Source of the DNA: Collinsella stercoris DSM 13279
GTDB lineage: Bacteria > Actinomycetota > Coriobacteriia > Coriobacteriales > Coriobacteriaceae
Assembly: GCF_020735465.1 (NCBI RefSeq)
Contig: NZ_CP085935.1
Location: forward strand, 1,116,001-1,180,000
Length of the DNA stretch: 64,000 nt
Direction of reading: 5' to 3'
Shown here piece after piece: positions 25,626 to 36,562 of this stretch. The notes beneath the pieces were generated by a model. The model was not told where the DNA came from. It was given only the letters and a program-made list of their open reading frames with translations, and ran no database searches. The position numbers were made by a program, and so were the translations under genes. Numbering within the stretch: position 1 is the stretch's first letter; the number at the start of each line of letters is the position of its first letter.

Positions 25626-26775
25626 AGTTGCCGTAGCCTCCCTTCTCCTGGTCGCGGATCACGCGGCCGCCCTCGAGGGCGATGACGCGACGGTGCATGG
25701 AGTCGACCATCTCGCGGTCATGCGTGGCCACGATCACGGTCGTGCCGGTACGGTTGATGCGCTCGAGGAGCTTCATGATGCCCAGCGAGATCGCGGGGTC
25801 GAGGTTGCCCGTGGGCTCGTCGCAGATGAGCAACGGCGGGCGGTTGACCATGGCGCGGGCCACGGAGACGCGCTGCTGCTCGCCGCCGGAGAGCTGATCA
25901 GGCAGCGAGTCCATCTGCTCTGCCAGGCCCACCAGGCGCAGTACCTCGGGGACCTGGGCCTTGATGACGGCCTTGGGCTTGCCGATGCACTGCAGGGCAA
26001 AGGCGACGTTCTCGTAGGCGGTGCGGTTGGGCAGGAGCTTGTAGTCCTGGAACACCGCGCCGATCTGACGGCGCAGGAACGGGATCTTGCGGTTCTTGAT
26101 CTTCATGAGGTCCTGGCCGGCGACCATCACGCGGCCGCTCGTGGGCTTGACGTTGCGCAACATGGTGTTGAGCAGCGTGGTCTTGCCGGAACCCGAGTGG
26201 CCGACGAGGAAGACGAACTCGCCGGGGTAGATCTCGAGGTTGACGTCATCGAGGGCGGGCTTGTTGGGCTGCGCCGGGTAGATCTTGGTGACATGCTCCA
26301 TGAGGATGACGGGCTCGACGCCGGCCTCGCGAGCCTGACGGGCGCGGGAATCGTCCACCGGTGCGAACACGGTGGTGAAGTCCGGGTTGTTGGCGAGCGC
26401 GGCATCCAGGGAAGCCACCTCGGCCGCCTGATCGGGCGTGACCGCGGGCGCGGGCGCCGTCGCGGGGGACGGAACGCTCACGGGCGCGGCGCTGGGCGCG
26501 TCGGGCGACGGCACGTTGAACAGCGGGTTGGCCGCCGGCTGCGGGGCGGCTGCGGCCTCGCCCTGCTGAGCGGCGGCGAACACCTGCGACCCGAGCGCAT
26601 CGGGCGCCGCCGGTGCATCGAAGACGGTTTGGGGAATGTTCTGCGGGACGGGCTGCTCGAACAACCGATCCTGCACGTCCGTTGACGGCGCGGCGGGCGC
26701 GGCGCCCACAGGATCGACCTGCGGCACCTGCGGTGAGGCCTGCTCGTCTCCGGGGGTACGGAAGTGGTTACCCAC
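25612..26775 (-). CDS. ftsE: Cell division ATP-binding protein FtsE with long N-terminal extension
   Basis: The ABC ATPase of the FtsEX complex, 387 aa. Residues about 156-387 are an ordinary FtsE: Walker A GHSGSGKTT, Q-loop VFQDYKLLPNRTA, signature LSGGEQQR, Walker B LLICDEPTGNLD, switch ATHDR. The first 155 residues are a Pro/Ala-rich, mostly disordered extension not found in standard FtsE (about 225 aa). The start is a GTG at 26775 with AAGGAG; the internal ATG at 26301 that would give a normal-length protein has no SD. Confidence 0.93.
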   Translation of the reverse strand: MGNHFRTPGDEQASPQVPQVDPVGAAPAAPSTDVQDRLFEQPVPQNIPQTVFDAPAAPDALGSQVFAAAQQGEAAAAPQPAANPLFNVPSPDAPSAAPVSVPSPATAPAPAVTPDQAAEVASLDAALANNPDFTTVFAPVDDSRARQAREAGVEPVILMEHVTKIYPAQPNKPALDDVNLEIYPGEFVFLVGHSGSGKTTLLNTMLRNVKPTSGRVMVAGQDLMKIKNRKIPFLRRQIGAVFQDYKLLPNRTAYENVAFALQCIGKPKAVIKAQVPEVLRLVGLAEQMDSLPDQLSGGEQQRVSVARAMVNRPPLLICDEPTGNLDPAISLGIMKLLERINRTGTTVIVATHDREMVDSMHRRVIALEGGRVIRDQEKGGYGNYGAF

Positions 26776-26878
26776 TAGAGCTCCTTAGAGTCGTGCGTTT
26801 GAACTACAGACTCACCTATTTTAGCAACATGGCGCCCCTACCATCAAAGCAACACGGCGGAGCCCTCACGTCACCGCC

Positions 26879-26986
26879 ACCTCAGATGAGGGACGGGCAC
26901 TAATCTGAGGTGTCAACGAGCTGCGGCCCCATGCTCTGCCTCAGATGAGGACCTCAAATTAGGGACAGTCCCTAATTTGAGGTCGG
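26879..26986. repeat. REP-like palindromes
   Basis: A perfect 17-bp palindrome (GACCTCAAATTAGGGAC, one-base spacer, complement) is at 26952-26986, with a decayed relative at about 26879-26911 (CACCTCAGATGAGGGAC...TCTGAGGTG). The GGGACAGTCCC centre is typical of REP-like elements spread by single-strand transposases. It may also act as a 3' boundary for the YitT-family gene. Confidence 0.75.
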
Positions 26987-26990
26987 AAGG

Positions 26991-27878
26991 TCAGCCGATC
27001 GACTTGAAACCGTAGCCGATGGCCTCGTTCACGTCGGTGATGATGAGCATCGCGTTGGCGTCGTGCTCGTACACGATCGTCTTGATGATGGAGATTTCCC
27101 GGCGGCTCAGCACAAAGAACAGGACCGGACGGTCCTTCTTGGTCCACGAGCCCTGCGCCAACAGGCGCGTGCAGCCGCGGTCCATGGCGTGCAGGATGTC
27201 GTGCTCGATGTCCTCGTACGCGTCGGAGATGATGAACGCCGCGCGCTGGCTGTTGCCGCCGTCCACCACCACGTCCACCACGTAGCCCATGACCACCATG
27301 GCGAGCGCCGCGTACAGCGCGTTCGTCAGCGAGAACACGGGGGCGGAGGCGGCGCACACCGCCACGTCGATCGCCATCACCGTGGCGCCCACCGGCAGCG
27401 AGCTCTTGCGCGCGATGATCTGGCCGATGGTGTCCGAGCCGCCGGTGTTGGCGCCGCAGCGAAACACCAGGCCGTAGCCGATGCCCGAGACGATACCGCC
27501 CCACAGGGCCGAGAGCATCAGGTCGCTGTGGCCGACATGGAGCACGAACGGCGCGAACAGGTCGGTGAAAAAGCCGAACAACACAAAGCCGGTGATGGTC
27601 TGGACAACGTACTTGAGCCCACCGGAGCGCACGACCACCAGGATCAGCAGCGCGTTCATGACGATGGTCTGCAGACCAACGGGCAAATTGAGGCCAACGC
27701 GGCGTCCAAGCTCGGCGATGATCGTGGCCAGGCCGGTCAGCCCGCCGGCGGCGAGGCCGTTGGGAACCATGAAGGCGTCGGTGGCGAAGCCGGCGATGGC
27801 GCAACCCGCGATGATGAACGGAAGATCGCGCACGAATTGCGATTTGATGATGCGGTTGATGTCGATGCGCCGTGCCAT
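26991..27878 (-). CDS. YitT-family membrane protein
   Basis: A 295-aa integral membrane protein with five to six hydrophobic segments (for example DLPFIIAGCAIAGFATDAFM and ALYAALAMVVMGYVVDVVVD) and a C-terminal soluble DUF2179 domain (KKDRPVLFFVLSRREISIIK, then a YEHDANAMLIITDVNEA stretch). YitT proteins are common in Gram-positive bacteria; their transport role is not firmly established. The ATG at 27878 has AGGGGG at good spacing; an earlier in-frame start at 27896 is less likely. Confidence 0.88.
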   Translation of the reverse strand: MARRIDINRIIKSQFVRDLPFIIAGCAIAGFATDAFMVPNGLAAGGLTGLATIIAELGRRVGLNLPVGLQTIVMNALLILVVVRSGGLKYVVQTITGFVLFGFFTDLFAPFVLHVGHSDLMLSALWGGIVSGIGYGLVFRCGANTGGSDTIGQIIARKSSLPVGATVMAIDVAVCAASAPVFSLTNALYAALAMVVMGYVVDVVVDGGNSQRAAFIISDAYEDIEHDILHAMDRGCTRLLAQGSWTKKDRPVLFFVLSRREISIIKTIVYEHDANAMLIITDVNEAIGYGFKSIG

Positions 27879-28080
27879 ATGCCCCCTCTTGACCACGCGG
27901 CACCTATATGTGCCCAGGCAATTCTAGCAAGGTCCACTGCATCGCGTCAAAGCGCATGCCTCACTACAGGACGCAATCAGCAGCCCCATCGACCTTGGCC
28001 GCAACGACATCATGAGGCCGCGTAATCACACCGCAGCCTCCCCTGCCGGCCCCATTCACTTGCATGCACCTCGGCAGGCA

Positions 28081-28116
28081 AAGGCGGACGGGCGCGCCAT
28101 TCGCACCCGCCCGCCT
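28081..28116 (-). terminator. Probable terminator downstream of prfB
   Basis: Minus-strand stem AAGGCGGGCGGGTGCG / CGCGCCCGTCCGCCTT (mismatched in the loop region) followed by a short TTTG. It is 70 bp after the prfB stop. Confidence 0.55.
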
Positions 28117-28186
28117 TGCGACAGCGCCCAACCCCTTCCCGCGATGCGTTGCAAGAAGGGGCAAACGCACGAAAACGATACAGCCG

Positions 28187-29316
28187 CTACTCCGCCTGCT
28201 CGGTCGCCCAGCGGTGATACCCGATGATGAACGGGTCGAGGTCGCCGTCCTCCAGCACCGAATCCACGTTGCTGGTCTCCACCCCGCTGCGCAGGTCCTT
28301 GACCATCTGGTAGGGATACAGCACGTAGCTGCGAATCTGGTTACCAAAGCCGATCTCGGTCTTGGGGCCGCGGATCTCATCGAGCGTCTCGGCGCGCTTC
28401 TCCAGCTCGAGCTCGTACAGGCGGGCCTTCAGGATCTGCATGCACGCGGCCTTGTTCTGGATCTGGCTGCGCTCGTTTTGGCAGGTGACCACGATGCCCG
28501 TGGGGATGTGCGTGACGCGCACGGCGGAGTCGGTGGTGTTGACGCCCTGGCCGCCGGGGCCGCTCGCATGGTACACGTCCACGCGGATGTCGTCGGGCGC
28601 GACCTCGATCTCGATGTCGTCGGGCAGCACGGGGATGACCTCCACGCCGGCAAACGTGGTCTGACGGCGCTTCTTGGCGTCCGTGGGCGAGATGCGCACC
28701 AGGCGGTGCACGCCCGCCTCGGCGCGCAGCATGCCGAACGCGTCCTTGCCCTCGACGGTGATGGTGGCGCGGTCGATGCCGATGACCTCGGCCGCGGGGC
28801 AGTCGTTCACCGTGACCTTCCAGCCGCGGCGCGCGAAGTACTTCATGTACATCTTGAAGAGCATGAAGGTCCAGTCCTGAGCCTCCAGCCCGCCCTGCCC
28901 GGGCTTGATGGAGAGGATGGCGCTGCCGTGGTCGAACTCGCCGGTGAACCAGCTCGAGAGCTCCATCTCGTCGATGGCGCGCGTGAGCTCCTCGGCGGCA
29001 GCGGCGGCCTCCGCGATGAACTCAGCGCCGTCCTGGCCCATCTCGTCGGCGAGCTCGAGGGCGGCACGCGCGTCGGAAAGGCGCTCGTGCGCGCGGTCCA
29101 CCAGGCCAACGTCGCCCTTCACCTGGGCGAGCTCGGCCATATAGGCGCGAGCCGCCTCGGCGTCGTCCCAAAACCCGGGAGCGGCGCTGGCCTCCTCGAG
29201 CTCCGTCACGCGCCCGCGCGCCTCCTCGATATGCAGATAGGCCTCAACCTCGGTCAAGCGGGCGCTGAGCGCCTCGAGCTCGGCCAAAACGGCGTCGGCG
29301 TTCGCCTCCGCCGCCA

Positions 29317-29317
<1 letters not shown>
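28187..29317 (-). CDS. prfB: Peptide chain release factor 2
   Basis: Terminates translation at UGA and UAA. The 376-aa product starts MAAEANADAVLAELEALSAR, has the RF2 coiled N-terminal domain, HDGS-type middle domain, and the catalytic GGQ in HASGPGGQGVNTTDSAVR. Two points stand out. There is no in-frame stop or frameshift site near codon 25, unlike most prfB genes. The stop-codon-recognition tripeptide, normally SPF, reads SPT here (RLVRISPTDAKKRRQTTF). The ATG overlaps the secA stop as TAATG, so it is coupled to secA. Confidence 0.92.
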
Positions 29318-32292
<2,975 letters not shown>

Positions 32293-32541
32293 GTGGTTTC
32301 CTCTTCACGATGCGCCGTGGCACGCGGCGTTGCGCAGACCCGCAACCCCCGTTTGTCTCAACGCGTAGACACAGTTAAGGAAACTTTAGCCAAACTGCAA
32401 GCACCCTATGCGCAGGATGTGTGTGCTCACAGGGAAAATACGGCGAACGGCCCGGAGGCGAGCGGTGCCGGGCGAGCGGGCTGGGCGAGCGGGGGGGGGT
32501 CCGGGCAGCGGGAGCCGGGCGGGCGAACCAGACCACACGCC

Positions 32542-32597
32542 GAGTGTGCGCTTTTCCAACGTTTGAGGTGCCCCAAACGTTGGAAAAGCGCACACTC
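32542..32597. repeat. 24-bp perfect inverted repeat
   Basis: GAGTGTGCGCTTTTCCAACG plus TTTG (32542-32565) and its exact complement (32574-32597) around an 8-nt loop. No T-run on either side, so not an ordinary terminator. Confidence 0.9.
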
Positions 32598-32783
32598 GAT
32601 TTCCGCGACACGGCGGTTCTGCGGGGCGGCGCTTTTTCAGCACATCGTTTTTGCAGCATGTCGTTCCTGCTGAATGGCACTTCTACAAGATGGCGCTTTC
32701 GCAGCACGCCTCTTCTGCAGCGCGGCGGTCCTGCGGAATGGCGTGCACTGGAGCCTCGTTTCCCCACCGCTGCCGAATCACAT

Positions 32784-32820
32784 CAAAAAAGTCCCGCTCC
32801 CCAAAGGGGAACGGGACTTC
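32784..32820 (-). terminator. Terminator of rpmE
   Basis: Minus-strand stem GAAGTCCCGTTCCCC / GGGGAGCGGGACTT followed by TTTTTT. Confidence 0.92.
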
Positions 32821-32843
32821 ACGCGTACAGATGATGACGCGAG

Positions 32844-33275
32844 CTACTCGGCGGCAGCCTCGGTCTCGACCACAGCCTCAGCGGCGGTCTCCTCGGCAGG
32901 AGCCTCTTCGGCCTTCTTGGCGGCCTCGGCGGCAGCCTTCTTCTCGTACTCGGCGGCACGCTTGGCCTTCTCGGCGAGCTTGGCCTCGCGCTCGGCGGCC
33001 TTCTTGGCAGCGGCCTCCTCGGCAGCGGCCTGCTTGGCGGCCTTCTTGGCGGCCTCGCGCTCGAGGGCGGCCTGGGCGGCGCCACCGAACTTGTCAGCAA
33101 AGCGCTGGACGCGTCCACCGGTATCGACGAACTTCTGCTGGCCGGTGTAGAACGGGTGGCACTCGTTGCAGAGTTCGACCTGGATCTCGGACTTAGTGGA
33201 ATGGGTCTTGAAGGTGTTGCCGCAGCTGCAGCGCACCGTGCACTCCACGTACTCGGGATGGATGCCAGACTTCAT
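32844..33275 (-). CDS. rpmE: 50S ribosomal protein L31 with long C-terminal tail
   Basis: The first 65 or so residues are a zinc-type L31: [20 protein letters not shown] with CxC, and [20 protein letters not shown] with CxxC. About 78 further residues form a Lys/Ala/Glu-rich helical tail (for example [20 protein letters not shown]), making the protein 143 aa instead of about 70. SD AGAGGAG precedes the ATG. It is monocistronic, with its own terminator and a structured leader. Confidence 0.93.
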   Translation of the reverse strand: MKSGIHPEYVECTVRCSCGNTFKTHSTKSEIQVELCNECHPFYTGQQKFVDTGGRVQRFADKFGGAAQAALEREAAKKAAKQAAAEEAAAKKAAEREAKLAEKAKRAAEYEKKAAAEAAKKAEEAPAEETAAEAVVETEAAAE

Positions 33276-33298
33276 GGCAGGGCTCCTCTTCTGGTCAC

Positions 33299-33348
33299 GT
33301 CCTGGTTACCGACCAGGACAAAGGGGTGACTTGGTTTCCGACCAAGTC
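33299..33348 (-). promoter_or_regulatory. Two-hairpin rpmE leader (candidate L31 autoregulatory RNA)
   Basis: Directly before the rpmE SD the minus-strand transcript contains GACTTGGTCGGAAACCAAGTC and, 8 nt later, GTCCTGGTCGGTAACCAGGAC. The hairpins are homologous, with the same loop type (CGGWA), and their stem differences keep base pairing. Leader RNAs binding L31 are known from several bacterial groups; this fits such a device. A TAGCAT -10-like hexamer lies just upstream (about 33365). Confidence 0.7.
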
Positions 33349-33501
33349 AAAATAGCTTGTCAATGCTACCACAGGCAGCCCACGTGCGCGAGGCGGCACA
33401 AAAGGTTCACGACCTAACGTTCACGACCCAACGGCTCGCACTCAACACGAGGCACTCGACACGGCGATACCGCAATGGCTGGGCGGCGCTCGAGCCGCCC
33501 C

Positions 33502-34950
33502 CTACCCCGCCTGGCAGTCGTGGTAGCGGGGGCGCTTTGCCAGCGGCACGTAATCGCCCGACTCGAGCACCGAGCGGTACGCGGGGCGGATGATGCGATG
33601 CGCGCAGATGAGCTCCTCCATGCGATGCGCCGCCCAACCCGCGGTGCGCGCCACGGCGAACAGCGGCGTGAACATGGTGTCGGGGATGCCGAGCATGCGG
33701 TAGATGAACCCTGTGTACAGGTCGATATTCGCGCAGATGGGCTTGGTGGTGCCCCGCACGTCGGCCATCACCTGCGGCGCGAGCTTCTCGATGCGCTCGA
33801 TGAGCTCGAACTCCGCGCCCATGCCCTTGGCGTTCGCCAGACCGCGCGCATAGCGCTTGCACAGCACGGCGCGCGGGTCGGACAGCGTGTAGACGGCGTG
33901 CCCCATGCCGTAGATCAGGCCGCTGCGGTCAAACGCCTGGCGGCGCAAGATCTTTTCCAGGTACGCGGCGAGCTCGTCCTCATCCTCCCAATTGGTCACG
34001 TGCGCGCGGATGTCCTCGTGCATCGCCACAACCTTAGCGTTGGCGCCGCCGTGGCGCGGACCCTTGAGCGAGCCGATGGCGGCGGCATAAGCGGAATACG
34101 CATCCGTTGCGGAGCTGGACAGCACGCGGCAGGCAAACGTCGAGTTGTTACCGCCGCCATGCTCGGCGTGAAGCATCAGCATGACGTCGAGCAGCATGGC
34201 CTCGGCGCGGGTATACCCGTCCTCGCCACGAAGGATCTGCAAAATCGCCTCAGCCGTGGAGAAGCCGGGCTCCGGAATGGGAACGGGCGCGCGCTTGCCA
34301 CTCAGCTGGGCGATGCGGAACGTCTGGGCAAAGGCGGCAAGACGGGGCAGACGGGACAACAGTGAGATGGCAACGTCGACCTCGTGCTCGGGCGTTATGG
34401 AATCCGGATCGGAGTCGAAGGCGTAGAGCAGCAGCACGGCGCGCTGCAGCGCATTCATGATCGAGGGGCTCACCGTGGTGATGGGGAACTGGCACACGAA
34501 CTCACTCGACAGATGACGATACGCGCCCAGGCGACCGTTGAAATCGTCGAGTTCGCTGGTAGTGGGCAGCTCGCCGGTGATGAGCAGATACGCGACCTCC
34601 TCATACCCAAAACGGTCCTCCTTCTGGGCATTCTCTATAAGGTCCTCGATGTCGTAACCACGCAGGATAAGATGGCCCTCGTCGGGCACGACCCGACCGT
34701 CGACCACGTTGTATCCGTGCACGTCCGAGATACGCGTGAGACCGGCGACCACGCCGGAGCCGTCCGCATTGCGCAGGCCGCGCTTCACGTTGTGGGTGCG
34801 GAACAGGTCCTCGGAGTATTCCTCAGAGGGAATATCGTGGTAGAGACGGTCGGAATTCTCATCAACGCGGCGGCTCGCCTCGTAATCGAGAACCAAGCGG
34901 CTCAGGTGATCGTCGAAGCGATAGTAGATGTTGTGGGCGTCGTACGACAT
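33502..34950 (-). CDS. Citrate synthase
   Basis: Condenses acetyl-CoA and oxaloacetate. The 482-aa product starts MSYDAHNIYYRFDDHLSRLV. Family features are LILRGYDIEDLIEN, the catalytic histidines in HAEHGGGNNSTFACRVLSSS and GLIYGMGHAVYTLSDPRA, the latter typical of the type-I dimeric enzyme, and SLKGPRHGGANAKV. It is longer at the N-terminus than the common 370-430 aa bacterial form. Other TCA genes are not adjacent; in a fermenter the likely use is glutamate precursor synthesis. A 2-methylcitrate synthase activity cannot be excluded. Confidence 0.9.
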   Translation of the reverse strand: MSYDAHNIYYRFDDHLSRLVLDYEASRRVDENSDRLYHDIPSEEYSEDLFRTHNVKRGLRNADGSGVVAGLTRISDVHGYNVVDGRVVPDEGHLILRGYDIEDLIENAQKEDRFGYEEVAYLLITGELPTTSELDDFNGRLGAYRHLSSEFVCQFPITTVSPSIMNALQRAVLLLYAFDSDPDSITPEHEVDVAISLLSRLPRLAAFAQTFRIAQLSGKRAPVPIPEPGFSTAEAILQILRGEDGYTRAEAMLLDVMLMLHAEHGGGNNSTFACRVLSSSATDAYSAYAAAIGSLKGPRHGGANAKVVAMHEDIRAHVTNWEDEDELAAYLEKILRRQAFDRSGLIYGMGHAVYTLSDPRAVLCKRYARGLANAKGMGAEFELIERIEKLAPQVMADVRGTTKPICANIDLYTGFIYRMLGIPDTMFTPLFAVARTAGWAAHRMEELICAHRIIRPAYRSVLESGDYVPLAKRPRYHDCQAG

Positions 34951-35066
34951 AGCGGGCTCCTTATTTGGCAAGCGCCCCGGCATATCGCCGGGGCGAACGA
35001 GAAACGATGGACGGAGTCGAGGATCACGCCGCGTGCAAACATGCACCCGTCCCCAAATGGCACAGG

Positions 35067-35354
35067 CTACAGGCGGTACATGAACTGGAAGACATCCTCA
35101 CGCTGCATCTCGACGGTGACGCCGAGCACATCACCCTTAGCGGAAAGCGCCTCTTGGAGCTCGGAGAAGCCGAGCGTCGAGGCGGACACATCGGCGATGA
35201 GGGTCATGGTGAAGATATCTTCGATGATGCTCTGCGTGATGTCGCGGATATCGACGCTCGCCTCGGATAGGACGCACGTCACGCCGGCGACGATGCCGGG
35301 GCGGTTCTTACCGAGGACAGTGATGACGACGCGGCTGGAAGAGGTCTCTGCCAT
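35067..35354 (-). CDS. ACT domain protein (UPF0237-type)
   Basis: A 95-aa stand-alone ACT domain pair member: RVVITVLGKNRPGIVAGVTC, then VDIRDITQSIIEDIFTMTLI, the typical UPF0237 pattern. Such proteins bind small ligands such as amino acids and regulate partners. It lies 116 bp upstream of citrate synthase on the same strand; regulation of amino-acid or central metabolism is plausible but not shown. Confidence 0.9.
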   Translation of the reverse strand: MAETSSSRVVITVLGKNRPGIVAGVTCVLSEASVDIRDITQSIIEDIFTMTLIADVSASTLGFSELQEALSAKGDVLGVTVEMQREDVFQFMYRL

Positions 35355-35580
35355 GGGGTTCCTTTCGGGTCATGCGGCGATGCCGCCCAAATCATTGCAA
35401 AGTGCCCGCCCTCGACGGCGTACGGAAGACGGGTGGAGCCGCGCGGCGCTAAGCCAACATCCGGCATGTCCAAACGCACTCCATTGCGATGCAGTGTTCC
35501 CAGTCTAGCCGATTTTGCGTGCCACAAGGCACGCCGAGACCCCCGCATCGACAAATGCAATCAAATTGCAAATCTCCGCG

Positions 35581-36384
35581 TTACCGCAGCGACTCGAGGA
35601 CTCGGCGCATCTCCGTCTGCACGGCATGGTCGACGTTGCACCCAACGACCCTGTCGGCGACAGCCTGCAAGGCGGGGCGGCCGTTGGCCATTGCGCAACC
35701 CGTGCCGACAAATCGGATAATCTCGTAATCGTTCATCGCGTCTCCAAAGGCCATGACCTCATCACGCTCGATGCCGTAATGGTCCATGAGCAACGCGATG
35801 CCCGACGCCTTGGACACCCCGGGCTGCATCGCGTCGATATAGGAGTTGCCCGAAGGCGCGAAAGTGAACAGATCGCCGAGCTCGCGCTGGAGGACATAGG
35901 CGTTGTCCATCACGTTGCCATCGTCGCAAAAGATAGTCGCCTTGATGATGTTGACCTTCGGCGACGGAAGCTCATAGATACGCTCCGCATTGGGAAGGTC
36001 CTTATCGACCTCCCGTACAAATATGTCCTCATCGTCGAGCAGGTAGGACTTTGTACGATCGAATAACGCCAAATGCATGTTAGGAAACATGGCCACAGTC
36101 CGTGCCAGGCGGCGAATCGCCAGGTGCGAGTACACCTCTCGGTCAATTTGCACACCATCCGCGTAGACTTGGGCCCCATTAGATGCGACGAAGTCCATGC
36201 TGTCCTTTATGGGGGCGAAGAACTCGCACAGTCGGTCATACCGCCTGCCCGAACTTGCCGCAAAGTGAACGCCGTGCTCCTTGAGTTCGAGGATGAGGTC
36301 GTATGTCTCGGCGGGAACCATTCCGCTCTCGTCGAGGAGGGTGCCGTCCATGTCGGAGGCGATGAGCTTGATGTGTCGTGTCAT
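35581..36384 (-). CDS. Cof-type HAD-superfamily phosphatase
   Basis: A 267-aa cytoplasmic sugar-phosphate or nucleotide phosphatase. Motif I is LIASDMDGTLLDESG, motif II is in HFAASSGRRYDRL, the C2B cap occupies the middle, and motif IV is MAFGDAMNDYEIIRFVGTGC. ALLMDHYGIERDEV is the usual Cof-family stretch before motif IV. The substrate cannot be predicted. It is a single gene between the ACT and adenine deaminase genes. Confidence 0.92.
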   Translation of the reverse strand: MTRHIKLIASDMDGTLLDESGMVPAETYDLILELKEHGVHFAASSGRRYDRLCEFFAPIKDSMDFVASNGAQVYADGVQIDREVYSHLAIRRLARTVAMFPNMHLALFDRTKSYLLDDEDIFVREVDKDLPNAERIYELPSPKVNIIKATIFCDDGNVMDNAYVLQRELGDLFTFAPSGNSYIDAMQPGVSKASGIALLMDHYGIERDEVMAFGDAMNDYEIIRFVGTGCAMANGRPALQAVADRVVGCNVDHAVQTEMRRVLESLR

Positions 36385-36562
36385 GATGACGCTTCCTTAC
36401 GCGTACAGGCCCCGCGGCAGCCATGCGGCCGCGGGGCGCAACCTGTCGAGAAGCGTACCCCCGTAAAGCCGAGCGCAAGCACCGCTCACCAAAAGAGCCC
36501 GAAACCCTTACCCAGCACTTATTTTTTGTGGCCTTGCTAAGGAGGTCGGGAGGCGTCACAAA

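Larger units (their letters stand above)
32293..32843. other. Spacer with long hairpin and degenerate repeats upstream of secA
   Basis: Besides the palindrome at 32542-32597, bases about 32605-32750 hold degenerate units around GCAGCANGNCGTTCCTGC. The stretch next to secA (32361-32400) is AT-richer and probably carries the secA promoter, but I see no good consensus. No gene is supported. Confidence 0.4.
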
